Source of the DNA: Planctomycetes bacterium TMED75
GTDB taxonomy: Bacteria > Planctomycetota > Phycisphaerae > Phycisphaerales > SM1A02
Reading direction: 5' to 3'
Length of the DNA: 37,883 nt
Assembly: GCA_002171655.1 (NCBI GenBank)
Contig: NHEC01000081.1
Location: 1-37,883 of the forward strand
The notes beneath the pieces are model-generated. The model had not been told where the DNA came from and made no database searches. It saw only the letters and a program-made list of their open reading frames with translations. Of this stretch, positions 1 to 7,771 are shown piece after piece; position 1 is the stretch's first letter; every line of letters begins with the position of its first letter. The position numbers were made by a program, and so were the translations under genes.

Positions 1-1
1 G

Positions 2-1180
2 GGCAAGGTGCTGACGCAGGCGATGGACATCGAGATTCCCCGTTCGGCGGCGAATTTTCGTTTCTTCGCCGGAGCCGTCCAGCACGCCTCCGGTGATTTT
101 CACGACATGGGGCAGACCGCCCTCAACTACACACTCCGCCGTCCGCGCGGGGTGGTGGGGTGCATCTCTCCCTGGAATCTGCCTCTCTACCTGTTCACCT
201 GGAAGATCGCGCCCGCCCTTGCCACCGGAAACACCGTGGTCGGCAAGCCGAGTGAGGTCACCCCCGCCACCGCAAGCCGTCTTGGCGAACTCGCGATCGA
301 AGCCGGACTCCCACCCGGAGTTCTCAACATCGTTCACGGTGATGGCGCCGTGGTCGGACAGCGTCTGGTGGAGCATCCGGACGTCGGCACCCTGACCTTC
401 ACGGGAGGCACCGCCACCGGAGCGCGGATCGCCTCGACCGCGGGACCGATGTTCAAGCGTGTCTCGCTTGAACTGGGGGGCAAGAACCCGGTCATCGTCT
501 GTGAGGACGCGGATCTCGAACGAGCGATGCCGCACATCGTGCGCAGTGCCTTCTCCAATCAGGGTGAGATCTGCCTGTGTGGTTCACGAATTCTCGTACA
601 TCGCGCACGCCTCTCGGAATTCATGGAAGCCTTCACGGCTCGCGTCGCCGGACTCAAGGTGGGTGATCCACTTGATTCCGAAAGCGATCTGGGGGCTCTG
701 GTCAGTCAGTCGCATCTGGAGCATGTCGAGTCCTACATCGAACTGGCCCGTGAAGAGGGCGGAAAGATCGCCGTTGGTGGTGGTCGCCCGCGCACGCTTC
801 CCGAGCAGTGTCGTGAGGGAGCCTTTCTCGAGCCGACGGTCGTCCTCGGCCTGCCACAGGACTGCCGCACCAACCAGGAGGAGATCTTCGGTCCGGTGGT
901 TTCGGTTCAGGGCTTCGACACGCATGGCGAGGCGATCCGACGGGCCAATGATGTTCGATATGGGTTGGCGTGTTCGATCTGGACCGATGATCTCACCCGA
1001 GCGCACCGGATGGCCGCGAAGATCGATGCGGGCATTGTGTGGGTGAATTGCTGGATGATCCGGGATTTACGCACCCCGTTTGGTGGCTGGAAGTACAGTG
1101 GAGTGGGTCGTGAAGGTGGGGAGGAAGCTCTGCACTTCTTCACCGAGGCCACCAACGTCTGCATTGGACTCGAATCATGA
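2..1180 (+). CDS. 2-aminomuconic semialdehyde dehydrogenase, 5'-truncated
   Basis: This is an NAD-dependent aldehyde dehydrogenase. It probably oxidises 2-aminomuconate semialdehyde to 2-aminomuconate in the cytoplasm, late in kynurenine degradation. The reading frame is open from base 2 and the upstream sequence is missing. The 392 visible residues lack about the first 90-100 of a usual 480-490, so the GTG at 8 is internal. Visible family signs are I-S-P-W-N-L-P-L, the general-base Glu in L-E-L-G-G-K (codon 470-472) and the catalytic Cys in Q-G-E-I-C-L-C-G-S-R (codon 572-574). The C-terminal D-L-R-T-P-F-G-G carries the Arg position that binds the substrate carboxylate in AMSDH/ALDH8-type enzymes. 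The last codon overlaps the next gene (ATGA). The semialdehyde specificity is inferred from these motifs and from the adjacent deaminase and ACMS decarboxylase; hydroxymuconic semialdehyde dehydrogenase is the nearest alternative. Confidence 0.88.
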   Translation, partial: GKVLTQAMDIEIPRSAANFRFFAGAVQHASGDFHDMGQTALNYTLRRPRGVVGCISPWNLPLYLFTWKIAPALATGNTVVGKPSEVTPATASRLGELAIEAGLPPGVLNIVHGDGAVVGQRLVEHPDVGTLTFTGGTATGARIASTAGPMFKRVSLELGGKNPVIVCEDADLERAMPHIVRSAFSNQGEICLCGSRILVHRARLSEFMEAFTARVAGLKVGDPLDSESDLGALVSQSHLEHVESYIELAREEGGKIAVGGGRPRTLPEQCREGAFLEPTVVLGLPQDCRTNQEEIFGPVVSVQGFDTHGEAIRRANDVRYGLACSIWTDDLTRAHRMAAKIDAGIVWVNCWMIRDLRTPFGGWKYSGVGREGGEEALHFFTEATNVCIGLES

Positions 1181-1686
1181 ACATCCGAACAGTTTGTTCC
1201 CTGCCGGTCCTGTCGTTCACCCTGCTCTATGCAGCATCCACCCTCTGCATTCAGGGCTGTACGCCGACTTCGGCAACCTCTCCCGCCAACCCCGAGGTCA
1301 TCCCCGGCGAAGCATCCATCGTGGATCGGACCTTCACGCTCTACCTGCTTGACGGCGATGCCGGTCAGCAGAAGGATGCCACCGAAGACTGGACGCTCCA
1401 AGGTTGGAAGATTCTTCAGGAATGTCCGATCACCAGTGAACAGACTCGAGCCGATCTCTTTCGGGCCCTTGATGATGCGATCGCGGCCGCACCGGGACCT
1501 GGAAGTCGCTGCTTCATTCCTCGTCACGCCATCAGAGTGCAGACCAATGGCGTGCTCGTTGACTACGTGATTTGTTTTCAGTGCGGAAACTACAAACTGT
1601 ACGAAGGCGACCGGTCGGTCACCGGTGGCGGCATCAGTGGTTCGCCCAAGCCGATTTTCAACCGCATACTTTCACAATGCAACTGA
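1177..1686 (+). CDS. Unknown small lipoprotein with a CxxC motif
   Basis: I do not recognise a function for this 169-residue protein. It starts at an ATG that overlaps the dehydrogenase stop (ATGA), which suggests translational coupling. The N terminus is hydrophobic and ends in a good lipobox, I-Q-G-C at residues 25-28, so it should be a lipid-anchored envelope protein. The C-terminal half carries a C-F-Q-C pair in a strand-like stretch (around residues 131-134) and further cysteines, including the penultimate residue. These could bind metal or form disulfides after export. An envelope lipoprotein between two cytoplasmic catabolic enzymes is unexpected. It may be a passenger gene. Confidence 0.7.
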   Translation: MNIRTVCSLPVLSFTLLYAASTLCIQGCTPTSATSPANPEVIPGEASIVDRTFTLYLLDGDAGQQKDATEDWTLQGWKILQECPITSEQTRADLFRALDDAIAAAPGPGSRCFIPRHAIRVQTNGVLVDYVICFQCGNYKLYEGDRSVTGGGISGSPKPIFNRILSQCN

Positions 1687-1699
1687 CAGGAGACGGTTG

Positions 1700-2137
1700 A
1701 TGAGTTCCGATCGAATCGATTCCACACGTGCCCCGGAGCCGGTGGGCGCATTTCCCCACGCCCGGCGTTCCGGAAATCTGATCTTTCTCTCCGGGATCGG
1801 TCCCCGCGTGCGTGGTTCCAAGGAGATTCCCGGGGTCACTCTCGGACGCGACGGTGAGATCCTCGAATACGACATCGAGATCCAGTGCCGAAGTTGCTTC
1901 GACAATGTGAAGACGGTGGTCGAAGATTCCGGGGTTCCCTGGACCAACGTGGTCGATGTCCAGGCCTTTCTGACCAACATGACGGATGACTTCGCCGTCT
2001 ACAATCGTATCTATGCGGAATACTTTGCCGGTGAAGGCAATCCCAACCCTTCACGAACCACCATCGAGATCGGCTGTCTGCCCACGCCCATCGCAGTCGA
2101 ACTCAAGGTCATCGCTCAGGTGAGCGACTCCGAGTGA
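1700..2137 (+). CDS. 2-aminomuconate deaminase, RidA/YjgF family
   Basis: This is a 145-residue RidA-fold enzyme that probably hydrolyses 2-aminomuconate to 2-oxo-3-hexenedioate (4-oxalocrotonate) and ammonia, the step after the upstream dehydrogenase. I chose the ATG at 1700 because an AGGAGA Shine-Dalgarno sits just before it and the longer frame would run back into the lipoprotein gene. Family signs are F-P-H-A-R-R-S-G-N-L-I-F-L-S-G near the N terminus, the V-V-D-V-Q-A-F-L-T-N-M core, and P-S-R-T-T-I-E-I with the ligand-binding Arg. The length is somewhat above the usual 125-130 of generic RidA and fits the aminomuconate deaminase branch. A general enamine/imine deaminase is the alternative, but the operon favours the specific role. 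Confidence 0.82.
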   Translation: MSSDRIDSTRAPEPVGAFPHARRSGNLIFLSGIGPRVRGSKEIPGVTLGRDGEILEYDIEIQCRSCFDNVKTVVEDSGVPWTNVVDVQAFLTNMTDDFAVYNRIYAEYFAGEGNPNPSRTTIEIGCLPTPIAVELKVIAQVSDSE

Positions 2138-2141
2138 AGTA

Positions 2142-2166
2142 TTCGGGTTTTTCGATTCCGCCCGAA
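2142..2166. terminator. Possible shared hairpin between convergent operons
   Basis: TTCGGG (2142-2147) and CCCGAA (2161-2166) can pair around a 13-base loop in the short gap between the convergent deaminase and GYF-protein genes. There is no clean T-run after the stem on either strand, so intrinsic termination is only a suggestion. Confidence 0.3.
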
Positions 2167-2174
2167 GATCGCCT

Positions 2175-2732
2175 TCAGCGCATCAGCCGCCCGTCGCCGT
2201 CGTACTCATTCGTGGCGGCCTCCAGGATCGACCACAGTACGATTCCCGCCCAGAGGGGAAGCCCGACGCAGATGGTGAAGCCCAGGATGATCCCCGTGGT
2301 GTTGAGGATGATCGCAAACAGCGAAAGTCCCAGCTGAAGCGCTCCCACACCAGAGCGTCCGACCCAGAGGTTGTTCACTCCTGCGAGGCCGCAGACGGTC
2401 AGTGGCAGGATGATTCCCAGCAGGATGTAGACAATCCTCGGATAGACCGACTTGTTGTCACCGTCACTGAGTTCTTCGGCGAATTGCCTCTGAGTGGGTG
2501 GAGCGGTCGGCGCTTCCCGCGGACTGAGTACGCTCTCGTCCTTCGCAAAGGGGTCGCGGTTCTCTTCTGGAAACTGCAGCAGATCCACGGTGTTGATCCA
2601 CTCTCCACCCGTCTCCCGAATTCGCCCGGTACGACTGATCCTGCCTTGCTCTGAGTAGATGAGCAGTTCTTCACGGGTGTAGGGACCGTACTCGACTCCC
2701 GAATCATCCTGATAGGTCCACTTACGATCCAT
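2175..2732 (-). CDS. GYF-domain membrane protein, unknown role
   Basis: This 185-residue protein starts with a GYF_2-like domain (about residues 1-55, W-x-Y ... G-P-Y-T ... E-E-L followed by an aromatic/hydrophobic ending). Next comes a polar linker with a proline/threonine stretch. The C-terminal half has two or three membrane segments (about residues 100-175). GYF_2 domains are common in bacteria at the N terminus of small membrane proteins and are thought to bind proline-rich peptides; the partner here is unknown. The ATG at 2732 has a good AAGGGGGA Shine-Dalgarno about nine bases upstream. It is last in the - strand run behind the kynurenine genes, so it may be co-transcribed without sharing their function. 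Confidence 0.7.
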   Translation of the reverse strand: MDRKWTYQDDSGVEYGPYTREELLIYSEQGRISRTGRIRETGGEWINTVDLLQFPEENRDPFAKDESVLSPREAPTAPPTQRQFAEELSDGDNKSVYPRIVYILLGIILPLTVCGLAGVNNLWVGRSGVGALQLGLSLFAIILNTTGIILGFTICVGLPLWAGIVLWSILEAATNEYDGDGRLMR

Positions 2733-2788
2733 GTCTTGAGTTCCCCCTTCAGCTCACTCGAATGTTCAGCCGGAGCAGACTCGAGCTG

Positions 2789-3316
2789 CTATTGCGGTAT
2801 GCCCTTGAGTGGGTTCTTGACACTCTGCTTCTCATCAGTGAAGGCTCCAAGACCCGTGGAACCCTCGTAGGCACCCGCACTCGAGAACGTACAGACGACG
2901 GGCTTGCCGTCGGTGCCGGGAAAGACCAGTTCAAACCCATTGTTGGAGATTCGGTAGGTGGGATTTCCAGTTCCAGCAGGAGTTGGGGGATAAAAGACCG
3001 GGGGGGGTGAATTTTTCAGCCCCGCGAGAAGGGTGTTGCCCTCTTCGTTGCCGGGAAGCGTGCCGTTCTTCTTGATGAACCCTCGAATCGGGCTCGACGC
3101 CCAGTTGGCCTGCTGGGCGAGATTTCCCTCGACCGAGCCTGCTGGAGGATTGCTGTTGATCTGAGCCTGTCCCGCTCGGCCATCCCAGACCACCAGAAAG
3201 ACCCCTACGGCCGCCACCACCACGAACAGGACCACGAGGACGATGAGCCCTCCGACATTGCCGCGTCTCTTGACTCGAGTGGAATCGGAGTGGGTGTTCA
3301 TGGTTGAAACGTGCAT
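2789..3316 (-). CDS. Unknown single-pass membrane protein
   Basis: A protein of about 175 residues that I cannot assign. It has a basic N terminus (T-R-V-K-R-R), one strong membrane segment (roughly residues 20-44, rich in V/L) and a soluble C-terminal part of about 130 residues, probably periplasmic. That part contains a G-x-I-K-K-N-G-x-L-P motif and a proline-rich stretch. The start is uncertain: ATG at 3316, ATG at 3301 and TTG at 3328 are in frame, and the best purine run (AGAGAGG) lies a little far from 3316. The proline stretch is encoded by a run of eight C on the coding strand (3000-3007), a possible slippage site. It sits between the GYF protein and the formamidase on the same strand. 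Confidence 0.6.
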   Translation of the reverse strand: MHVSTMNTHSDSTRVKRRGNVGGLIVLVVLFVVVAAVGVFLVVWDGRAGQAQINSNPPAGSVEGNLAQQANWASSPIRGFIKKNGTLPGNEEGNTLLAGLKNSPPPVFYPPTPAGTGNPTYRISNNGFELVFPGTDGKPVVCTFSSAGAYEGSTGLGAFTDEKQSVKNPLKGIPQ

Positions 3317-3400
3317 GGTGGTATTCAAGCCTCTCTGGTGGTGGGTCTCGTTACGGAATCAACCCCGAGTGGGGTTTCAATGAGTCTGCAACCTTGTTTT

Positions 3401-4027
3401 CTAATCGAATGGGCGGAGGATTGCACGCACCGGGCTTCCATCGAAACCTTCCAATGGCAGGGGAAGTGCAATCAGCTCGTAGTGGCCCGCCGGAACTTCC
3501 TTGAGGACCAGTCCCTCGAGAATGGCCATGTCGTGGGCAAAGAATCGTGCGTGGGTGGGCAGATCCTTCGATTCCTGGGTGTCGACGCTTGGCGTGTCGA
3601 GCCCGACCAGTCGGACGCCACGCGAACCAAGCAGGTCGATCAGTTCCGGCTGCAATCCACAGAAATCATTGTTCCATGCCTCGACTCCATCGAAAGAACC
3701 GGTATCGATCAGGAGGCGTTCGGTCTCTGGCAGCGCGCCCACAAGGTGCTCGATCCCGACGGATCCGCCGCGGGGTCCATTTGCCTTGATCACCGCGCAC
3801 GGCCCCACATACAGATCGAGCGGCTGCTGCTCCATGCTACGACCACCCTTCCCGTAGTGAGAAGGAGCGTCAGCGTGCGCACCCATGTGGACCGAGGTAC
3901 GCAGGGTCGAGAGGGTGACCGGCGCGCCATCCTCCAGTTGCCACAGGACCTCACGACTGGGTCTGGTGTCACCGGGATAGACGTGGGTTCGATCGGAGAT
4001 GACGGGTGTGATGTCGATCAGTGTCAT
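3401..4027 (-). CDS. kynB: Kynurenine formamidase (cyclase family)
   Basis: This enzyme hydrolyses N-formylkynurenine to kynurenine and formate, the second step of tryptophan degradation. The 208-residue length matches the bacterial KynB family. The metal-binding signature H-x-G-x-H-x-D-x-P-x-H is complete at H47, H51, D53 and H57. The N terminus has the usual D-I-T-P-V-I-S pattern and Y-P-G-D at 17-20. The frame extends upstream to 4528, but that part only mirrors the monooxygenase gene in another frame. The ATG at 4027 is right by length and has an AGGA Shine-Dalgarno. It follows the monooxygenase gene (stop at 4060) after about 30 bases, so it belongs to the same - strand operon. Confidence 0.93.
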   Translation of the reverse strand: MTLIDITPVISDRTHVYPGDTRPSREVLWQLEDGAPVTLSTLRTSVHMGAHADAPSHYGKGGRSMEQQPLDLYVGPCAVIKANGPRGGSVGIEHLVGALPETERLLIDTGSFDGVEAWNNDFCGLQPELIDLLGSRGVRLVGLDTPSVDTQESKDLPTHARFFAHDMAILEGLVLKEVPAGHYELIALPLPLEGFDGSPVRAILRPFD

Positions 4028-4059
4028 GTCTTGATTCCTGGGTCGGATCCCCAGCCAGC

Positions 4060-5400
4060 TCATCCGACCGTGGCAAGGCTCAGTGCAACGATGAGAACCA
4101 CCAACGCCAGGCCACTGGCCCAAATCGTGATCAGGGTCCGCCACTGCCGGTGTGCCTTTTTTCGCGCATCGTCGTAGGGAATGGTGCTGAAGGAAACCAT
4201 CTCGTAGAGAGGAAGAAAGCGATCCCCCAGAGTCTTGTGGAGGAGGTGTTCCAACTTCTTCTTGGCTCGAAACCACCCTCGACCGGTGTGGTCGCGCATC
4301 TCTATGAAATTCTGCAGGGCAAGGTCCGCGATTGCATTCCCATGATCCACTCGGTCCCGGTAATACGCTTCGATGGCGGACTCCGGATCGTCTGGTTGAT
4401 CGATCAGCCCCGCGGCAAGTCGCTTGGCATCCTCGAAGCTTGCATTGGCGCCTTGCCCGTAGAACGGAACGATCGCATGAGCGGCATCGCCGATCAGTAC
4501 CACCCCTCGACGATTCCAGGGACTGCATCGAATGGTGGCAAGGGGTCCGATCGGATTCTCCGCGTATTCAGTTTCCAGGTCGGGCATGACTTGCGAAGCG
4601 CTCGGGTATTCCCGGTCGAAGAACGCCCTGATCTCGCCGTTTGAAACTGATCCGAACGAGTGGGGCCCTTCATACGGCCAGAACAGGGTGCAGGTGAAGG
4701 ATCCGTCAAGGTTGGGAAGGGCGATCATCATCGAGCCACCATGGGGCCAGATGTGCAGTGCGTGGGGTTCGATCGCGTACGGGGCATGCGGGCCTTCAGT
4801 CACCGCGGGAATCGTGAGTTCCTTGTAGCCATCCTCGAGGAAGTCCTGGCTGAAGTTGAATCGTGCAGTCTTTTGAAGTGCGCTTCGGACACCACTGTAG
4901 GCTCCGTCCGAACCCACGATGACCGAAGCCGTCTCGGTCACCTCGTTTCCTTCCGAATCGGCAAAGGTGATCGACCGCGCCTCGGGATTCACCCCGGTAC
5001 AGGCAAGCCCGAATCTGAATTCGACGGACTCGTATTCGTCTGCACCATCCAGAAGCAGCAGGTTCAGTTCGGAACGGCTCACTGAATTGATGGCCTTGGT
5101 TCCACTGCTGGAGTACGGCTGGAAACTGGAAACCGTTCCGCTGTGGATCATTCTGCCCGGCATCGGAATCGCATGCTTCATCAGTTGATCATCAAGTCCC
5201 GCAGCCTTGAGTGCATCAATCCCCCGAGCGCTGATCGCGAGGTTGATCGAACGTCCTCCGGCCTGTCGGTTGGTTCGAGGATCGTCACGCCGCTCGACCA
5301 CCAGCACCTCGAAACCCGCCTTGCCAAGCAGCCGCGCAAGGAGGCATCCGGCAAGACCCGCTCCGGCAATGATCACTCGATTTGGTGCGTGCTCGCTCAT
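4060..5400 (-). CDS. kmo: Kynurenine 3-monooxygenase with C-terminal membrane tail
   Basis: An FAD- and NADPH-dependent hydroxylase converting kynurenine to 3-hydroxykynurenine. The 446-residue chain starts with the Rossmann motif G-A-G-L-A-G (residues 12-17) and V-V-E-R-R. It then has G-R-S-I-N-L-A-I-S-x-R-G, typical of this family, and the second FAD motif G-D-A-A-H-A-I-V-P-F-Y-G-Q-G. The last about 24 residues (423-446) are strongly hydrophobic and follow a basic stretch (K-K-A-H-R-Q-W-R), like a tail anchor. As far as I recall, the well-studied Pseudomonas enzyme is soluble while the eukaryotic one is anchored by its C terminus, so this tail is notable. The start ATG overlaps the kynureninase stop by 4 bp. 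3-hydroxykynurenine feeds directly into that neighbour. Confidence 0.94.
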   Translation of the reverse strand: MSEHAPNRVIIAGAGLAGCLLARLLGKAGFEVLVVERRDDPRTNRQAGGRSINLAISARGIDALKAAGLDDQLMKHAIPMPGRMIHSGTVSSFQPYSSSGTKAINSVSRSELNLLLLDGADEYESVEFRFGLACTGVNPEARSITFADSEGNEVTETASVIVGSDGAYSGVRSALQKTARFNFSQDFLEDGYKELTIPAVTEGPHAPYAIEPHALHIWPHGGSMMIALPNLDGSFTCTLFWPYEGPHSFGSVSNGEIRAFFDREYPSASQVMPDLETEYAENPIGPLATIRCSPWNRRGVVLIGDAAHAIVPFYGQGANASFEDAKRLAAGLIDQPDDPESAIEAYYRDRVDHGNAIADLALQNFIEMRDHTGRGWFRAKKKLEHLLHKTLGDRFLPLYEMVSFSTIPYDDARKKAHRQWRTLITIWASGLALVVLIVALSLATVG

Positions 5401-6692
5401 GTCTTCCCCAGGACACAGGCGGTCTCATGAGCATCCGTGAAGGTGTTGTACAAGGGAACCGGAGCCAGCCGAATGACGTCCGGGTGTCTGAAGTCACAGG
5501 TGATTCCAGCAGGTCTCAGTCGATCGAATCGCTCACGTGGTCGATCATGCACTCGAACCGAGAGCTGGCAGCCCCGTTGAGCTGGATCCCGAGGCGTGAT
5601 GATCGTGCAGTCCTTGGTGAGCATTTCGTCCAGGAGGTACTCGAGGTAGCCGGTGAGTTTTCGGCTCTTCTCGACCAGGGCCTCCATCCCGACCTCATCG
5701 AAGAGTTGCAGGGACGACACCAGGGGCGCAGCCGCGAGGATCGGTGGATTGGACAGCTGCCAGCCATCTGCTCCGACCCTTGGTGTGAATTCGTCAATCT
5801 CTTGCATCTTGAATCGAGTCTCTGGGTCATTGCCCCACCAGCCGGCGAACCGTGGGGTCGAAAGTTCTCTGCCGTGACGTTCATGTACGAATGCACCGGC
5901 CAGGGCACCCGGGCCGGAGTTGAGGTACTTGTAGGAGCACCAGCAGGCAAAGTCCACGTTCCAGTCATGGAGATTCATGCGAACATTGCCTGCAGCGTGT
6001 GCCAGATCGAAACCGCACATCGAGCCGTTGGCGTGCGCGGATCTGGTGATGCGTTCCATGTCGAGCAGCTGTCCGGTACGGAAGTTCACCCCGCCGAACA
6101 TCACCAGTGCGAGTTCATCGCCGAGCTCTTCAATCGTGCGTTCGATGTCTTCGATTCGCAGCAGGTCCTCTCCGGTTCGCGGAGCGCATCGGACCAGATT
6201 CTGCTCGGGGTCGATGCCGCGGGCACGCAGATGACTCTGCACGGCGTAGGTGTCCGATGGGAACGCACCGTCCTCGATCAGGATTTTCGTTCGCCGATCC
6301 TTCGGCTGATAGAAGCTGACCATGAGCAAATGCAGATTCACGGTGAGGGAGTTCATCATCACGACCTCGCCGGGCCGCGCTCCGACCAAGCGGGCTCCGC
6401 TCTCCCGAAACTGCTCGTGGTAGGCGTACCAGGGGCGTTCCGCTTCAAAATGTCCTTCCACCGCCAGAGCAGACCAGTCGGCGAGTTCCTGGTTGACCAC
6501 CTCCCGCGCAGCACTTGGCATCAGTCCGAGTGAATTTCCGCAGAGATAGGTGAGCGGGGTTCCGTCGCTCCGGCTCGGACATTCGAAACGACCTCGCAGT
6601 GAAGCAAGTGGATCGTTCGCATCCAGTTGTTCAGCGAACGATCGTTCCGGCTGGTACACCTCTGAATTGTGTTCTTCAACGGGGTTCGTCAT
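5397..6692 (-). CDS. kynU: Kynureninase
   Basis: A PLP-dependent hydrolase that cleaves 3-hydroxykynurenine (and kynurenine) to 3-hydroxyanthranilate and alanine. The 431 residues match the family. The PLP lysine is K255 in C-S-Y-K-Y-L-N-S-G-P-G, and the ring-nitrogen Asp lies in F-D-L-A-H-A-A-G-N. The N-terminal Y-L-C-G-N-S-L-G-L motif is also typical. It overlaps the monooxygenase downstream and the ACMS decarboxylase upstream by 4 bp on each side (ATGA junctions), so all three are very probably translated from one mRNA. Nothing in the sequence suggests damage. Confidence 0.95.
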   Translation of the reverse strand: MTNPVEEHNSEVYQPERSFAEQLDANDPLASLRGRFECPSRSDGTPLTYLCGNSLGLMPSAAREVVNQELADWSALAVEGHFEAERPWYAYHEQFRESGARLVGARPGEVVMMNSLTVNLHLLMVSFYQPKDRRTKILIEDGAFPSDTYAVQSHLRARGIDPEQNLVRCAPRTGEDLLRIEDIERTIEELGDELALVMFGGVNFRTGQLLDMERITRSAHANGSMCGFDLAHAAGNVRMNLHDWNVDFACWCSYKYLNSGPGALAGAFVHERHGRELSTPRFAGWWGNDPETRFKMQEIDEFTPRVGADGWQLSNPPILAAAPLVSSLQLFDEVGMEALVEKSRKLTGYLEYLLDEMLTKDCTIITPRDPAQRGCQLSVRVHDRPRERFDRLRPAGITCDFRHPDVIRLAPVPLYNTFTDAHETACVLGKT

Positions 6693-7750
6693 GCACTCGG
6701 TTTCCCGGCCTCCGCCATGCTGGTGTCGATCCCGGGGGTGCCGTTCATTCCCAGGAACTCCAATGCGGTCCCTCCAAGCAGCTGGGCCTTTTGCAGATCG
6801 TCCAGTGAATCCATCGACTTGATCAGCTCCCCGGGTGTCGTTTCGCCCAGGGGGAACGGGTAATCCGATCCCAGTGCGATGCGGTGACTGCCGTGCTGGT
6901 TCACCAGAAACTCAAGTGCATTGGGATCATGGACCAGGGAGTCCAGGTAGAACCGATCGAGGTATTCCCGTGGATCGATCTCCGTCTGGTGGGCGCAGAG
7001 ATCGGGTCGCACCCGATGCCCATGACTGATCCGCCCCAACGTGAAGGGAAACGAACCACCTCCGTGGGCAAAGGCGATCTTGAGTCCCGGCAGCCGGTCG
7101 AGAATGCCGCCCATGATGACCGAACAGAGTGCGACCGCGGTTTCCGCGGGCATTCCGACCAGCCAGGGCATCCAGTAGTCCTTCATTCGATTGCTGCCAA
7201 GCATGTCCCATGGGTGGACGAAGACACTGGCGCCCAGATCGTGTGCGGCCTCCAGGACCGCGAAGACTGATGGGTCGTCCAGGTTGTTTCCCTGAACATG
7301 GCTTCCAATCTGGATACCCGGCATCTTCAATTGCTTGACCACTCGTTCCAGTTCTCGGCAGGCGAGGTCCGGGTCCTGCATGGGGACCGTGCCGAGTCCG
7401 ATGAACCGATCCGGAAATGTCCGAACCACATCGGCAATGTGGTCATTGAGAATCCGTGCGAGGTCGTAGCCGTCCTCCGGTTTGGCCCAGTAGGCAAACA
7501 TCACCGGTACCGTCGAGAGCACCTGCATGTGAACTCCGTGGTGATCACATTCTGCAATTCGAACGGTTGGATCCCATGAATTCGATTGGATCTCCCGAAA
7601 CGACCGGCCGTCGATCATCATCCGTGCGCAGCACGGCTTGTGGTGGTCGAGTTGCACCCAGCCTCCATACCCGTACCGATCCTTCAGATCCGGCCAGTTC
7701 TCCGGAAGAATATGGGTGTGCAGGTCGATGACTCGAAATGGAGGATTCAT
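6689..7750 (-). CDS. 2-amino-3-carboxymuconate-6-semialdehyde decarboxylase
   Basis: An amidohydrolase-superfamily, zinc-dependent, non-oxidative decarboxylase. It turns ACMS into 2-aminomuconate semialdehyde, diverting flux from quinolinate/NAD synthesis into complete degradation. The 353 residues include the metal pair H11-x-H13 in D-L-H-T-H-I-L-P-E-N-W, a third His in V-H-P-W-D-M-L-G and the metal Asp in G-S-D-Y-P-F-P-L-G-E, in the spacing expected for ACMSD. Its product is the substrate of the aldehyde dehydrogenase at the window start. The start overlaps nothing upstream; about 20 bases separate it from the dioxygenase gene. It overlaps kynureninase by 4 bp. Confidence 0.93.
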   Translation of the reverse strand: MNPPFRVIDLHTHILPENWPDLKDRYGYGGWVQLDHHKPCCARMMIDGRSFREIQSNSWDPTVRIAECDHHGVHMQVLSTVPVMFAYWAKPEDGYDLARILNDHIADVVRTFPDRFIGLGTVPMQDPDLACRELERVVKQLKMPGIQIGSHVQGNNLDDPSVFAVLEAAHDLGASVFVHPWDMLGSNRMKDYWMPWLVGMPAETAVALCSVIMGGILDRLPGLKIAFAHGGGSFPFTLGRISHGHRVRPDLCAHQTEIDPREYLDRFYLDSLVHDPNALEFLVNQHGSHRIALGSDYPFPLGETTPGELIKSMDSLDDLQKAQLLGGTALEFLGMNGTPGIDTSMAEAGKPSA

Positions 7751-7771
7751 GGAGTAGGTGTTCTGGCTCGC

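Noticed and set aside
5382-6533. A 383-codon + strand frame inside the kynureninase gene
   Set aside because: Kynureninase on the - strand has the PLP lysine and 4-bp operon overlaps; the + strand frame is a codon-bias shadow.
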